Shown here: piece after piece, positions 53,082 to 61,942 of the stretch
Layout of the letters: each line of letters starts with the position of its first letter
How positions within the stretch are numbered: position 1 is the first letter of the stretch
Origin: Streptomyces blattellae
Lineage (GTDB): Bacteria; Actinomycetota; Actinomycetes; Streptomycetales; Streptomycetaceae
Assembly: GCF_009709555.1 (NCBI RefSeq)
Contig: NZ_WJBG01000112.1
Span: 62,001-126,000, forward strand
Direction: 5' to 3'
DNA length: 64,000 bases
Notes under the pieces: generated by a model
What the model saw: the letters and a program-made list of their open reading frames with translations, nothing else
Databases searched by the model: none
Told to the model about the DNA's origin: nothing
Position numbers and translations under genes: made by a program

Positions 53082-53927
53082 TCACAGCTCCTTGCGGGCG
53101 CGATGGATCATGGCGGAGGAAGCCTCCATGTCCAACGCTTGTGCGCGCAGGTACTCGAACGCAAGTCTGTATCGCTCCAGCTCCTCTTCGCGTTCCAAAA
53201 ATAGGGAGCCGGTGTGGAAGTCGACGTAGGCGACATCGAGGGTTCGCTGCTTGCCGCCGATGAGGACGAAGCTGCCGAGTGCCGCCGCGTGCGCTCCCTT
53301 GGAGAAGGGCAGAATTTGAAGAGTGATGTTGGGCGACTCGTTCGCTTCGAGCAGTCGGCCCAGCTGTTCGCTCATGACGGCCGGTGACCCGACGATGCGG
53401 CGGATCACTGACTCGTCCAGGATCGCCCACAGCCTTGGCGGCTTGGGACGGCTGAGGATCTCTTGCCGCTTCATGCGGATGTCCACCAGACGCTCGATCT
53501 CGGCGGGCTCCAGCGGGACTTCGTTGGCGCGCTGAAGTGCCGTGCTGTAGGCCCTGGTCTGAAGAAGTCCTGGCACGTAAACACACGCGAAGTGGTCCTC
53601 CCGTACAGCCTCGTCCTCCAGCGTGAGCAGCAAGTTCATGCTCTCCGGGATGAAGTCGGCGAACGAGCGCCACCATCCTTGCTGCTTGGCGTCTTTCGCC
53701 AGTGCGACGACCGCTTCGCGCTCCTCGTCAGTTGCCCCGTACTCGCGGCACAGGGCGTCGATCACCAGCCACTTGACCGGTCCCGCTTGAGTCTCGTAGC
53801 GGCTGACGGTGGCTTTTGAGACGCCGACGAGCTGACCCGCTTCCTCAAGAGTCAGACCCTTCCTGGCCCGCAGTTTGCGCATGACAGCGCCGAGTTGTCG
53901 GCGCCGTGTGGTGGCCCGGTTTGTCAT
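53082..53927 (-). CDS. XRE-family regulator with DUF5753 (WhiJ-like)
   Basis: A 281-residue regulator. The HTH (about 10-65) contains KGLTLEEAGQLVGVSKATVS. DUF5753 (about 95-275) includes ACVYVPGLLQTRAYSTALQ and ITLQILPFSKGAHAALGSF-like ITLQILPFSKGAHAAALG. The ATG at 53927 is preceded by GGGAG. It is paralogous to the regulator at 18.7 kb, with the same DUF397 partner arrangement. Confidence 0.88.
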   Translation of the reverse strand: MTNRATTRRRQLGAVMRKLRARKGLTLEEAGQLVGVSKATVSRYETQAGPVKWLVIDALCREYGATDEEREAVVALAKDAKQQGWWRSFADFIPESMNLLLTLEDEAVREDHFACVYVPGLLQTRAYSTALQRANEVPLEPAEIERLVDIRMKRQEILSRPKPPRLWAILDESVIRRIVGSPAVMSEQLGRLLEANESPNITLQILPFSKGAHAAALGSFVLIGGKQRTLDVAYVDFHTGSLFLEREEELERYRLAFEYLRAQALDMEASSAMIHRARKEL

Positions 53928-54141
53928 GCGGCTCCCTACGTGTGGTTCCCGGTGGCTGTCCGGAAGCTCAATCAGGCTAGGCAGCATGCCTGTTGGCTCA
54001 CCACCGGATTCACCCGAAGGATTGTCGTGAGAAGTTACATGACGAGACTTCTCTGTGTCATGCTCGCAAGAACAGAGTCACGCACTGCTTCCGCGCGTAT
54101 GCGGAGTGCGCTCGTCGGCGTGGCCTGAAGGGAGGAGAGCC

Positions 54142-54777
54142 GTGATTGGTTACGACGCGATCGACCCCCGGTTCCGCTGTGTCCTGCCGTTTGAGGCAGA
54201 GCCGGCCGAAGTCCGCCTGCTGCGCAGAGCCACCGTCGCACAACTTGGCCAGTGGGGCGTGTCTTCTGCGGCCGAAGAGGTGGAGTTGCTGGTAACGGAA
54301 CTCGTCACGAACGTCATCAAGCATGTGGGAGAGGGTGCCCCGGCGACACTCATCTTGGAGCGGCGGTATGAACGCCTGCGCGTCGAGGTCCACGACAAGA
54401 GCCGGACCCTGCCGGCTCCCGTGAGGGCTCACTGTGACGAGGAGTGCGGGCGTGGTCTCCATTTGCTCGCGTCTCTGGCGATGGACTGGGGAACAGTCCT
54501 GACGGCTGTCGGCAAGTCCGTGTGGTGTGAGATCGCGGCACGGCCGGCGGCTGTGTGCCGACGTGCCGAGCGGGCTCGCGGCGCGCTGGAGAGGTACCGC
54601 GAGGATCACCCCGTCATGGCTGCGGAAGGACGCAGTAAGGCGGTTCTCCTTGAGGAATCCGCAGTCGAGCTCATCGCGGACTTGCTGCACTGGACCGCCG
54701 CCCGGGGCAAAGACCCGGATGACGTGCTGGACAGGGCCCAGACGCACTACGAGGCCGAGGCGGCTGTCGCCGCCTGA
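54142..54777 (+). CDS. RsbW-like ATP-binding protein with C-terminal extension
   Basis: A 211-residue protein. The GHKL ATPase core (about 15-130) has the N-box ELVTNVIKHVGEG and the glycine motif CGRGLHLLASLAMDWGTVL. It is followed by a helical extension of about 75 residues not seen in the 18.2-kb paralogue. GTG 54142 follows GGAGGAGAGCC. It is divergent from the HTH-DUF5753 gene, completing a WhiJ/AbaA-type set. Confidence 0.85.
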   Translation: MIGYDAIDPRFRCVLPFEAEPAEVRLLRRATVAQLGQWGVSSAAEEVELLVTELVTNVIKHVGEGAPATLILERRYERLRVEVHDKSRTLPAPVRAHCDEECGRGLHLLASLAMDWGTVLTAVGKSVWCEIAARPAAVCRRAERARGALERYREDHPVMAAEGRSKAVLLEESAVELIADLLHWTAARGKDPDDVLDRAQTHYEAEAAVAA

Positions 54778-54798
54778 ACGCTGGACCGCTCGCTGGCC

Positions 54799-55767
54799 TC
54801 ATGGTGCCCCTTGCCGCGTCGACAGAGCCGCTTGCAGGAGCGCGGCGGCATCGTCAGGTGCTCCATGCTGGTGAAGCTGGGCCGCTGCCCGCATCACATG
54901 AGGATCGGGATTGTCCCGTCCGTAGATGTGGATCAATGTTCCTGCAAGTTCGTCCAGTTGACCCTCCCGCAAGACGCATACAAGGGCCGCCGCCTCTGCC
55001 GGACTAAGCACTTCTGCGGAGTGGCGCAGCAGGGCCAGAACCCCGTCTTGCCGGCCGCCGTTCTGCAAGGCTTCGGCCTGGCGGGCGACAGTCAGTGCGG
55101 CCCGCTTCTCGGGATTACTCTGCTGCCGGTCCCCCTTCCGAGGGGGGACCGGCAGCAGAGCTGCGTCAGCCCGCGCAGTCAAACGGGATCGCTGGCCGGC
55201 CCGAATGGCGCGTCGTGCGCTGGTCTTGAGTGTGCGCACCTCCCGGGCTTTCAGTTCCCGCACCTCGCGCTTCAAAGCGGCAGTCCCCTCCCGCAGGATT
55301 ACGCCCTCCTTCTGGACAGCGCCGAGTTCGGCCTGGACGGTGCTGAGCTCAACGGCACTCTCAACTGCCTGTTGCTGTAGCGCCGACACCTCCTCGCGCA
55401 ACTTCACGCAGCTGCCGCATTGCTCGGCAGCGGCTTCGGAGTGCAGCCTCTCCAGGTCGGTGAGCGTGATCCCCGCCTCCTCCATGCCGCCCGCGTCAGT
55501 GCGCGCGATCGCGTGGAGATCCCTGACGATGCCTATGTCTGGCAGGTACTCGGCGCTTAGGTATCTGGACAGGGATGTATCGCTGACGTGCAGCCGGTCG
55601 GCCGCTTGCTTCTGCGTCGGGGCGTTGCCGTCGGCATTCAAGGCCAGCAGGCGGCAGAGTCTCTGCAGTTCGGTGGCAAGAGCACGTTTCCCTGGAGGAA
55701 CGTCACTGCCGAACTCCTTCTTCGTCGTCCATCCGTAAGGAGTCTGGCTTCCTTTTGCTCGTGACAT
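54799..55767 (-). CDS. HTH protein with coiled-coil domain
   Basis: A 322-residue protein. An N-terminal helix-turn-helix (about residues 45-75, TQKQAADRLHVSDTSLSRYL) is followed by a long coiled coil (about 115-180) with the CGSCVKLREEV dicysteine start and KREVRELKAREVRTLK. A C-terminal helical domain (about 230-320) resembles TPR/ARM-like repeats. I do not recognise a named family. The start is ambiguous between ATG 55767 and GTG 55776, both without a good ribosome site. Its middle codes over a perfect 18-bp inverted repeat. It is divergent from the defence-like block. Confidence 0.72.
   Translation of the reverse strand: MSRAKGSQTPYGWTTKKEFGSDVPPGKRALATELQRLCRLLALNADGNAPTQKQAADRLHVSDTSLSRYLSAEYLPDIGIVRDLHAIARTDAGGMEEAGITLTDLERLHSEAAAEQCGSCVKLREEVSALQQQAVESAVELSTVQAELGAVQKEGVILREGTAALKREVRELKAREVRTLKTSARRAIRAGQRSRLTARADAALLPVPPRKGDRQQSNPEKRAALTVARQAEALQNGGRQDGVLALLRHSAEVLSPAEAAALVCVLREGQLDELAGTLIHIYGRDNPDPHVMRAAAQLHQHGAPDDAAALLQAALSTRQGAP
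55118..55160. repeat. 18-bp perfect inverted repeat inside a coding sequence
   Basis: 55118-55135 is exactly complementary to 55143-55160 with a 7-nt spacer. It falls in the codons for the linker between the coiled coil and C-terminal domain of the HTH protein and would form a very strong mRNA hairpin. Confidence 0.9.
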
Positions 55768-56081
55768 GTCACTCACTCATTTCTGGTCTATGTGCAGCGA
55801 ATTAGCTGAAATCGGGCTGTTGATGGCATGTCTTGTCGACCTCGTGGCCGTGTTGGGCGCAGGTCGGGCCAATTGTGCACGACGGAAGGCGAGTCGTGTT
55901 CTTGCTGTCTGGTGCGCAAGTGTTCCAGCGGGGACTGATATTCGGTTCTCGGTGGCACACTCAGAACAGCCGCTCGTGGAGCGGGGGGTGGCCAAGACGC
56001 CTGTGCCGCTGCGTGAGCTACGTATGTGCGCATACTGCGCCTTTGTCAAAAAACGTGCGATTCAATTACAGGAGTGAGCAA
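55768..56081. promoter_or_regulatory. Divergent intergenic region upstream of the helicase/ParB block
   Basis: A 314-bp, relatively AT-rich region with no supported gene. GTATG-N4-CATAC (56022-56035) is a dyad 47 bp before the first gene of the block, and an A/T-rich stretch TTTGTCAAAAAACG follows. Promoters for the HTH gene and the block are expected here. Confidence 0.4.
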
Positions 56082-56771
56082 ATGGCACTGCCGTCCTGGC
56101 GAGACGCCGGTATCGGAAGCATGGCTCGGGCTGCACTGTGGCTGGTGCAGGAAGTGGGGGAGGACAACATCTTCACGAAGGCCGAACTGCGCGAGGCGTT
56201 CCCGGACGTCGCCCAGATCGACCGGCGCATGCGCGACCTGCGCGACCATGACTGGAAGATCTCGACGAGCCGTGAGGACCCCACGCTCCGTCAACAGGAG
56301 CAGCGGTTCGTGGCGCAGGGGGCGGAGGTATGGATCCCTGGGAAGTCGAAGGCGCCGAAGCACAAAGCGAGTCTCACGGCCACCCAGCGCGCGAAGGTGC
56401 TGGACGAGGACGGTTACCTCTGCCGCACCTGCGGTATCGCGGCTGGTGAAGCGTACGAGGAGGGAATCGAGCAGGCGGTGCTCAACGTGGCCCGCCGCAA
56501 GGTGATCCAGTCCAACGGAGACACGGTCTACCAGTTGGTCACCGAGTGCAAGCGGTGCGGCGTGGGCAGCGCGGGCCGGCGGGCCGACCTCGGGCACGTC
56601 CTGAACCAGGCTGCGGCCCTGTCACCCATGGAGCAGCGGGTGCTCGCCGCCTGGATTGCCGCGGACCGGCGTTCCCTGAGTCCGCTGGACAAGCTCTGGG
56701 GACAGTACCGGACTCTTCCAGAGTCCTCCCGAAAGGCCGTGGCGGACGCACTCGATGGCGCGACCGACTAG
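56082..56771 (+). CDS. Winged-helix and zinc-ribbon protein, HNH-endonuclease-like
   Basis: A 229-residue protein. Residues 1-80 look like a winged-helix DNA-binding domain (FTKAELREAFPDVAQIDRRM, RDLRDHDWKISTSREDP). Residues 95-160 carry a treble-clef zinc site with CRTCG (C114, C117) and CKRCG (C156, C159), as in HNH restriction enzymes. The catalytic histidine pair normally found between the two zinc knuckles is not obvious. The C-terminal 60 residues are helical. AGGAG lies 8 nt before the ATG. First gene of a tight four-gene run. Confidence 0.7.
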   Translation: MALPSWRDAGIGSMARAALWLVQEVGEDNIFTKAELREAFPDVAQIDRRMRDLRDHDWKISTSREDPTLRQQEQRFVAQGAEVWIPGKSKAPKHKASLTATQRAKVLDEDGYLCRTCGIAAGEAYEEGIEQAVLNVARRKVIQSNGDTVYQLVTECKRCGVGSAGRRADLGHVLNQAAALSPMEQRVLAAWIAADRRSLSPLDKLWGQYRTLPESSRKAVADALDGATD

Positions 56772-56788
56772 AACAGGATGAAACGGGC

Positions 56789-58231
56789 ATGATGCGAGAA
56801 CTTCCGGCTCCGCCGCGGGCGGACGAACTGAGCGAACTGATCAAGAAGAAGGTCGCGGAGGCGCAGGCCTCGGGCGGTACCCGCGAGACGGTGACCGTTG
56901 AGTGGAATGAACAAAAGGCGCACGTCGACGTGATCGACCTGCCCCTCAGCAAGCTCTACTTCAACCCCAGCACGCACCGTATCCGGGCCCAGCGGAGCCA
57001 CGACGCTGCAAAGGACGCGGAGCTGGACCAGAACCCGTGGAGCGCGGAGAGCCAGGACTACCTCCGTTTCCTGCTCCAGGCCTCGCCGACCGACACCAAT
57101 CTGCGCGACGTCGAGTTCGACGCCCTTAAGGACAGCCTCGAAGAGTTCGGCCAGAACGACCCCGGGCTGGTCACCCATCAGGGCATCGTGGTCAACGGCA
57201 ACACCCGGGCAGCCGCCCTGCTGCTGCTTGGTGTGCAGTCGATGCGCGTGGGCGTGCTACCAGAGTCGTTCACCTGGGCGGACATCAACGCCGTGGAGCT
57301 GTCCTTGCAGCTCCGCCGGGATCACCGGCGTGACTACTCCTACATCAACCGCATCATCGCCATGGAGGAGCAGGCGGCCCTGGGGCGAACGCCCGAGCAG
57401 ATCGCCAAGGAGTTCCGGATCCAGGTCCGTACGTACCACCAGGAACGCTGGATCCTCGCCGCGATCCGCGAGCTGATCAAGCGCAGCCAGGAAGCCGGCA
57501 GCGACGGACTCCGGCTGGTCGACTGGGAAGGCGCTCAGGAGCGACTCAAGGAACTCCAGCGCTTGTACGTGAAGCTGGAGACCCTTGACCGCGACCAGGC
57601 GGAGATTCTCAAGGAACTGCGTCTGGCCGCCATCCTGCTCAACTTCTCCAAGACCGACGTGAGGCACATCAACGAGGACTTTCTCAAGGAGGGGCTGGAG
57701 CAGAAGCTGCTTTCCGCTGGTCCGGTGCTTGAGAAACGGCCTGAGGCTGAGCCGGCGGGTGTCATGATCCCGGGGCTCGGAGTTGAGGTCCCAGCTGTCT
57801 CCTCCGCCGTGGCTGACATGAAGGCACTTAACGACCGTCTGCTGCGTGCCGCCGCTGTCGTACGCAGCAGGAGCGAGGGCCTTGACCTCGGTAACGAGGC
57901 AAAGGAGCAGGCCCAGAGCGTTCTGGACGACGCGAAGAAGACCTTTGACGATGCCATCGAGGCCGCTGGCCGCAGTGCCCGGCTGCGCAAGCGCAAGCAG
58001 CTCGCGCCGGCCCGTCTCGCAGAGGCGTGCGCCAGCATCGACCAGTGCGTGAGCGATCTCGTGCAGGCTCGCACGTCGCGCAGCCTCGACGAAGAAGCTT
58101 TCGACGACGCGGTGATCAAGCTCCGCGGCAGCCTGCTGAAGCTCGCCCAGCAAGCCGGGCGCGGTCTGCAGGATCCGGGAGACGGCGTGGCCTGGCTGAT
58201 GGACGCTGTCGCCACGGAAGGCCGACAGTGA
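56789..58231 (+). CDS. ParB/Srx-fold protein with long helical C terminus
   Basis: A 480-residue protein. An N-terminal ParB-like domain (about 48-160) has IDLPLSKLYFNPSTHRI and LEEFGQNDPGLVTHQGIVVNGNTR, where the N-G-N-T-R motif matches the ParB CTPase/nuclease core. A central HTH-like region (RTPEQIAKEFRIQVRTYHQE) and a helical C-terminal half follow. ParB-fold proteins in mobile islands often take part in DNA modification or defence. It begins 17 bp after the zinc-protein gene, and its stop overlaps the helicase GTG by 4 bp. Confidence 0.8.
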   Translation: MMRELPAPPRADELSELIKKKVAEAQASGGTRETVTVEWNEQKAHVDVIDLPLSKLYFNPSTHRIRAQRSHDAAKDAELDQNPWSAESQDYLRFLLQASPTDTNLRDVEFDALKDSLEEFGQNDPGLVTHQGIVVNGNTRAAALLLLGVQSMRVGVLPESFTWADINAVELSLQLRRDHRRDYSYINRIIAMEEQAALGRTPEQIAKEFRIQVRTYHQERWILAAIRELIKRSQEAGSDGLRLVDWEGAQERLKELQRLYVKLETLDRDQAEILKELRLAAILLNFSKTDVRHINEDFLKEGLEQKLLSAGPVLEKRPEAEPAGVMIPGLGVEVPAVSSAVADMKALNDRLLRAAAVVRSRSEGLDLGNEAKEQAQSVLDDAKKTFDDAIEAAGRSARLRKRKQLAPARLAEACASIDQCVSDLVQARTSRSLDEEAFDDAVIKLRGSLLKLAQQAGRGLQDPGDGVAWLMDAVATEGRQ

Positions 58232-60048
58232 CGAACACACCGAGCGAAACGTCCCTGCACCTGGGGTTCGACGAGACACACACGCGTGTCGTGCTCCGGA
58301 CCACTGAGCGCCACCAGCCGGACCTGGTCCAGTTGGCTGCCCGTTTCCGGACGGGCGGCCAGCTCGGCCTGCTCAGCGCATCGGTTGCTCTTGATGACTT
58401 CCTGGCCAACCTGCAAGTCCTTGGCGACTGGCCCGACCCGAACAGCGTGGAATGGTCCTCTGCCCTGAGGAAGCTGGCGACCGGCGTCCTCCAGGACGCA
58501 CGGACCGTAGAAACCAGACTGGCGGGCACTGGTGCCGCCGGCGAGGTCGATCCGGACGATGTCCCGAGTCTGCTCGGCGACAACTGGAAAGGTGACCTGA
58601 GCGCTTTCCAGCGCAGGGACATCGCGAAGCTGCTGTCCCTCCAGCACGGTGCCAACTTCAGCGTGCCCGGGGCTGGCAAGACGCGCGTCGCGCTCGCGGT
58701 GTACGCGGCTCAGAAGGCCGTCGGCCACGCGCGTCGGCTCCTGGTCGTCTGCCCTAAGTCGGCCTACGACTCGTGGCGTTTCGAGACGTCGGAGTGTCTG
58801 ACGCACGCGCTGCGCGTCAACGTCCTGGACGGGTCGCTGGACCAGTGGGCGGAGGTGCTCGTCGTCAACTACGAACGGCTGGACCGCTCACTGTCGATGC
58901 TGACCGCTTGGCTGGCAGCTCAGCCCTCCATGATCATCCTTGATGAGGCGCACCGAATGAAGCTTGGATCCCGGGGCACTTACGGTGCTGCGTGCATGGC
59001 CCTCGGACCACATGCGGACAGGCGCCTGATCCTCACGGGTACTCCGGCTCCTAACGGTGCCAAGGACCTGGAGAACCTCTTGGGCTTCGTGTGGCCGGGG
59101 CACGGACAGCAGACGGTCGTGCGCGCCGTGGCCGGGGGAGACCTTCGGCACGCAAGTACGGTTCTGCGGCCGTTGTTCACGCGGACGACCAAGCAGGAAC
59201 TCGGTCTGCCTCCTGTCGATCTGGGCATCCGCTACGTGGACATGCCGCCCCTGCACGACGAGATTTACAGCTCCCTGGTCGGCGGGATGAGCAACGGTGC
59301 GGACAGGGAGGATCTCAGCGCGCTCGGTAAGACGGCTCTGCGGCTTCTCATGGCAGCGACAAGTCCGGCTCTACTCCTGGAAGGAGCCACCAAGTACGAG
59401 CCGCTGGCCTACCAGTTGCCTCCGCTGGAGATCCCCCAGGGCGGTTCCCTGTACTCGATGCTGCAGAACCTTCCTGACTACGAGCTGTCACCGAAGTACA
59501 AGGAAGCCGTGGCGATCATCGCCGAGAATGCGGCGGCCGGACGTAAGACCCTGGTCTGGACGACATTTGTTCGGAGCCTTACGACGCTGGAGCGGATGCT
59601 CGAGAAGTTCAGTCCGGCCGTGGTCTACGGAGGGACGCCCGACCGGGAGGAACAGATCCGGCGCTTTCGTGACGATCCGGCCTGCATGGTGCTGATCTCC
59701 AACCCGGCGACCCTTGGCGAGGGCATCAGCCTGCACCACCACTGCCATGACGCTGTCTACGTGGACCGTGACTTCATGGCCGGCCGGTTTCTGCAGAGCC
59801 TGGACCGGATCCATCGCCTTGGGCTCGCACCCGACACCGAGACGCGGGTTACGGTTCTCGCCGTACGCAATTCCATCGACGAGGTCGTGGCCTCGCGGCT
59901 GGAAAAGAAGCTGGCGTTCATGGGCCAGATCCTGGATGACCCGACAGTCCAGCAGCTTGCCGACTTGGAGGAGGAGCCGTCGGTGGCGGCTGGTCTGGCG
60001 CCGAGCGACATCGAAGCGCTGCTGAGCCACCTGGAGGGCAACCGGTAG
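58228..60048 (+). CDS. SNF2-type superfamily 2 helicase/ATPase
   Basis: A 606-residue SF2 translocase. Walker A is SVPGAGKTRVAL (K151), motif Ia is LLVVCPKSAYDSWRFE, motif II is LDEAH (239-242 for DEAH), and motif III is LILTGTPAPN. The second RecA lobe has LVWTTFVRSLTTLERML, VLISNPATLGEGISLHHHCH and SLDRIHRLGLAP (SNF2 motifs V-VI). About 115 residues precede the ATPase, with no recognised domain. GTG 58228 overlaps the ParB-like gene by GTGA. Such translocases remodel or scan DNA in restriction systems such as DISARM and type I/III enzymes. Confidence 0.88.
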   Translation: MTNTPSETSLHLGFDETHTRVVLRTTERHQPDLVQLAARFRTGGQLGLLSASVALDDFLANLQVLGDWPDPNSVEWSSALRKLATGVLQDARTVETRLAGTGAAGEVDPDDVPSLLGDNWKGDLSAFQRRDIAKLLSLQHGANFSVPGAGKTRVALAVYAAQKAVGHARRLLVVCPKSAYDSWRFETSECLTHALRVNVLDGSLDQWAEVLVVNYERLDRSLSMLTAWLAAQPSMIILDEAHRMKLGSRGTYGAACMALGPHADRRLILTGTPAPNGAKDLENLLGFVWPGHGQQTVVRAVAGGDLRHASTVLRPLFTRTTKQELGLPPVDLGIRYVDMPPLHDEIYSSLVGGMSNGADREDLSALGKTALRLLMAATSPALLLEGATKYEPLAYQLPPLEIPQGGSLYSMLQNLPDYELSPKYKEAVAIIAENAAAGRKTLVWTTFVRSLTTLERMLEKFSPAVVYGGTPDREEQIRRFRDDPACMVLISNPATLGEGISLHHHCHDAVYVDRDFMAGRFLQSLDRIHRLGLAPDTETRVTVLAVRNSIDEVVASRLEKKLAFMGQILDDPTVQQLADLEEEPSVAAGLAPSDIEALLSHLEGNR

Positions 60049-60089
60049 TTGGCTGCGTGCGGCGGACGCGGCGCACTACGATTGACAGT

Positions 60090-60551
60090 GTGTCTTCTGA
60101 AGCCGACTGGGCAGCCCCGGAGGGTTCCTGGGCTTCCTCCGCCGCACGCCGCCGCAACATGCAGGCTATCCGCAGTCGCGATACAAAACCGGAATGGCTG
60201 ATCCGGCGTCTGGTGCACGCCCAAGGGCTCCGCTACCGGGTGTCCGCACGCCCCATACCCGACCTTCGCCGGACGGCAGACTTGGTATTCCGTCCGGCGA
60301 AAGTGGCCGTATTCATTGACGGCTGCTATTGGCATGGGTGCCCTGAACACTATGTGCCGCCTAGAACGAACTCTGGCTACTGGTCCGAGAAGGTGCTGCG
60401 TAATGTGAGGCGAGACCGGGACACGGATCAGAGACTCAGTGACGCGGGATGGCTCGTGCTCCGCTTCTGGGAGCACGAGCAGTCAGAGGCTTGTGCCGAC
60501 AAGATTGCTGCGACTGTCCTCGCACGCAGGAGCGGGAGTGGTTTCCGCTGA
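60090..60551 (+). CDS. Very-short-patch-repair (Vsr) endonuclease family protein
   Basis: A 153-residue Vsr-like nuclease. RNMQAIRSRDTKPEWLIRRL, RTADLVFRPAKVAVFIDGCY and WHGCPEH carry the family's DNA-nicking core (Asp of ADLVF and the FIDGCYWHGCPxH motif). A classical Vsr corrects T:G mismatches arising from deamination of 5-methylcytosine, and a cytosine methyltransferase is encoded next door. GTG 60090 is tentative, since the conserved region begins near residue 24. Its 3' end overlaps the convergent methyltransferase by 69 bp. Confidence 0.85.
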   Translation: MSSEADWAAPEGSWASSAARRRNMQAIRSRDTKPEWLIRRLVHAQGLRYRVSARPIPDLRRTADLVFRPAKVAVFIDGCYWHGCPEHYVPPRTNSGYWSEKVLRNVRRDRDTDQRLSDAGWLVLRFWEHEQSEACADKIAATVLARRSGSGFR

Positions 60552-61832
60552 AATCGAGAGTTCCATTTGGTGTGGAACGCCATCCTGGGCAGCTGTGCCA
60601 GAGGAGTCGATGTCGTAGTTGCCGAGAAGTTCCTCCCGGTGCTCCGGTCGCAGAACTGCCGCGATTGCCCGGCCGACGGCTTCAGCGACCGGCGGAGGGA
60701 ACGCATTTCCCACCTGCCGGTACCGTGCTGTCTTTTTCCCCTTAAATCGCCAATTCCGCGGAAATCCCTGAATTATGGCGGCTTGCTCGACGGTGAGCAT
60801 AGGGCCGTTCGCCCTGAACAAGTCCCGTTCCGGGTCGCATTCCTTCGGGTCGTTGGCCACCCCCATGGCATCAACTCCCATGGCCGCCCAGGCTCTCTTC
60901 GCTCGCGTGGGTCCGAGGTCGGCGCCGCCGTGCTTCCTGGACCCGCCCACCAGCGTGGGGGCTACACCACGGCCGGCGGCCGCGGACTTCCGGGCGGCGT
61001 CGAGCCAGTCGTTGTAGACATCCTCTCCTGTCCGCTCCTTGGGCTTGGCTGGCTTACCCAACTCGTTCTTGTCCCAGTACGGAAGGCACCGTTCCCGCAT
61101 GGTCCTTCTGAGGCTTTCGGCGACAGTAGCTTCGTCGCCCTTGATGCCCAGCGGCCAGCAGAATTCATTGACGCCCGGCTGTGAGAGGTCTTCACGGATC
61201 GCGACCAGGATAGCTCTAGGGCGCAGCTGGGGGACGCCGAAATCTTTCGCATCGAGTCGACGCCATACCCGTCGCATCTCAAGATCCTGAGCTGATGGAG
61301 AAAGTGAAGTGTCAACGTTAGGAACTGTGTAGCCAGCGCGGCGCAATCGGTCGAGGATCTTGGCTCGATATTCGAGAAAGACTTCCGGTGGCTCAAGCAT
61401 TCCCCGGACATTTTCAATCATGACTGCTTTAGGGCTAAGTTCTTCAATGATGGTCAGAGCTGCCGGGAATAGGTCGCGCTCGTCATCTTCGCCCAGTCTT
61501 TTTCCGGCCAAAGAAAAAGGAGGGCAAGGGACGCCGCCTGCGAAGAGGTCGACGGTCTCACCTTGGAATTTAAGGGCCTTGCATGCGTCTGATGTGAGAA
61601 ATTCCTTGACGTCCATAGGGGTGAGGGCCTGGGCTTTTTGCGGTGTCCACCCGGGCCAGCGCCCGACGTTTGCGCTCAGAGTACTGACCGCATGTTGGTC
61701 CCACTCGACAAACGCCAAGTGATCAAATCCGGCATTGTGCAGCCCCACGGCCTGTCCGCCGGCCCCCGCACAGATCTCGATCGAGGTCAGTGGCGTCGTG
61801 AACTGCGGTCGCTTCTGGCCGCTGGGGGGCAT
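60483..61832 (-). CDS. DNA cytosine-5 methyltransferase (Dcm family)
   Basis: A 449-residue m5C methyltransferase. Motif I is IEICAGAGGQAVGLHNAGF, motif IV is GGVPCPPFSLAGKR with catalytic C103, motif VI is MIENVRG, motif VIII is QLRPRAIL, and motif X is GNAFPPPVAEAVG after a target-recognition region. All catalytic motifs are intact. The recognition site is not predictable. The ATG at 61832 follows AAGGAG. It faces the vsr gene tail to tail with a 69-bp coding overlap, so the Dcm-Vsr pairing seen in E. coli is kept in convergent form. Confidence 0.92.
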   Translation of the reverse strand: MPPSGQKRPQFTTPLTSIEICAGAGGQAVGLHNAGFDHLAFVEWDQHAVSTLSANVGRWPGWTPQKAQALTPMDVKEFLTSDACKALKFQGETVDLFAGGVPCPPFSLAGKRLGEDDERDLFPAALTIIEELSPKAVMIENVRGMLEPPEVFLEYRAKILDRLRRAGYTVPNVDTSLSPSAQDLEMRRVWRRLDAKDFGVPQLRPRAILVAIREDLSQPGVNEFCWPLGIKGDEATVAESLRRTMRERCLPYWDKNELGKPAKPKERTGEDVYNDWLDAARKSAAAGRGVAPTLVGGSRKHGGADLGPTRAKRAWAAMGVDAMGVANDPKECDPERDLFRANGPMLTVEQAAIIQGFPRNWRFKGKKTARYRQVGNAFPPPVAEAVGRAIAAVLRPEHREELLGNYDIDSSGTAAQDGVPHQMELSISAETTPAPACEDSRSNLVGTSL

Positions 61833-61942
61833 GCCGCTCCTTCTGGGGGATGAACCATCATGTTGAGGAGAGACCGTGGCTGTGGACGGTCGCTCCGCAC
61901 CAAGAGTCTCGCATTCGCCGGGCCTTCCGTTGACACCAGTAG

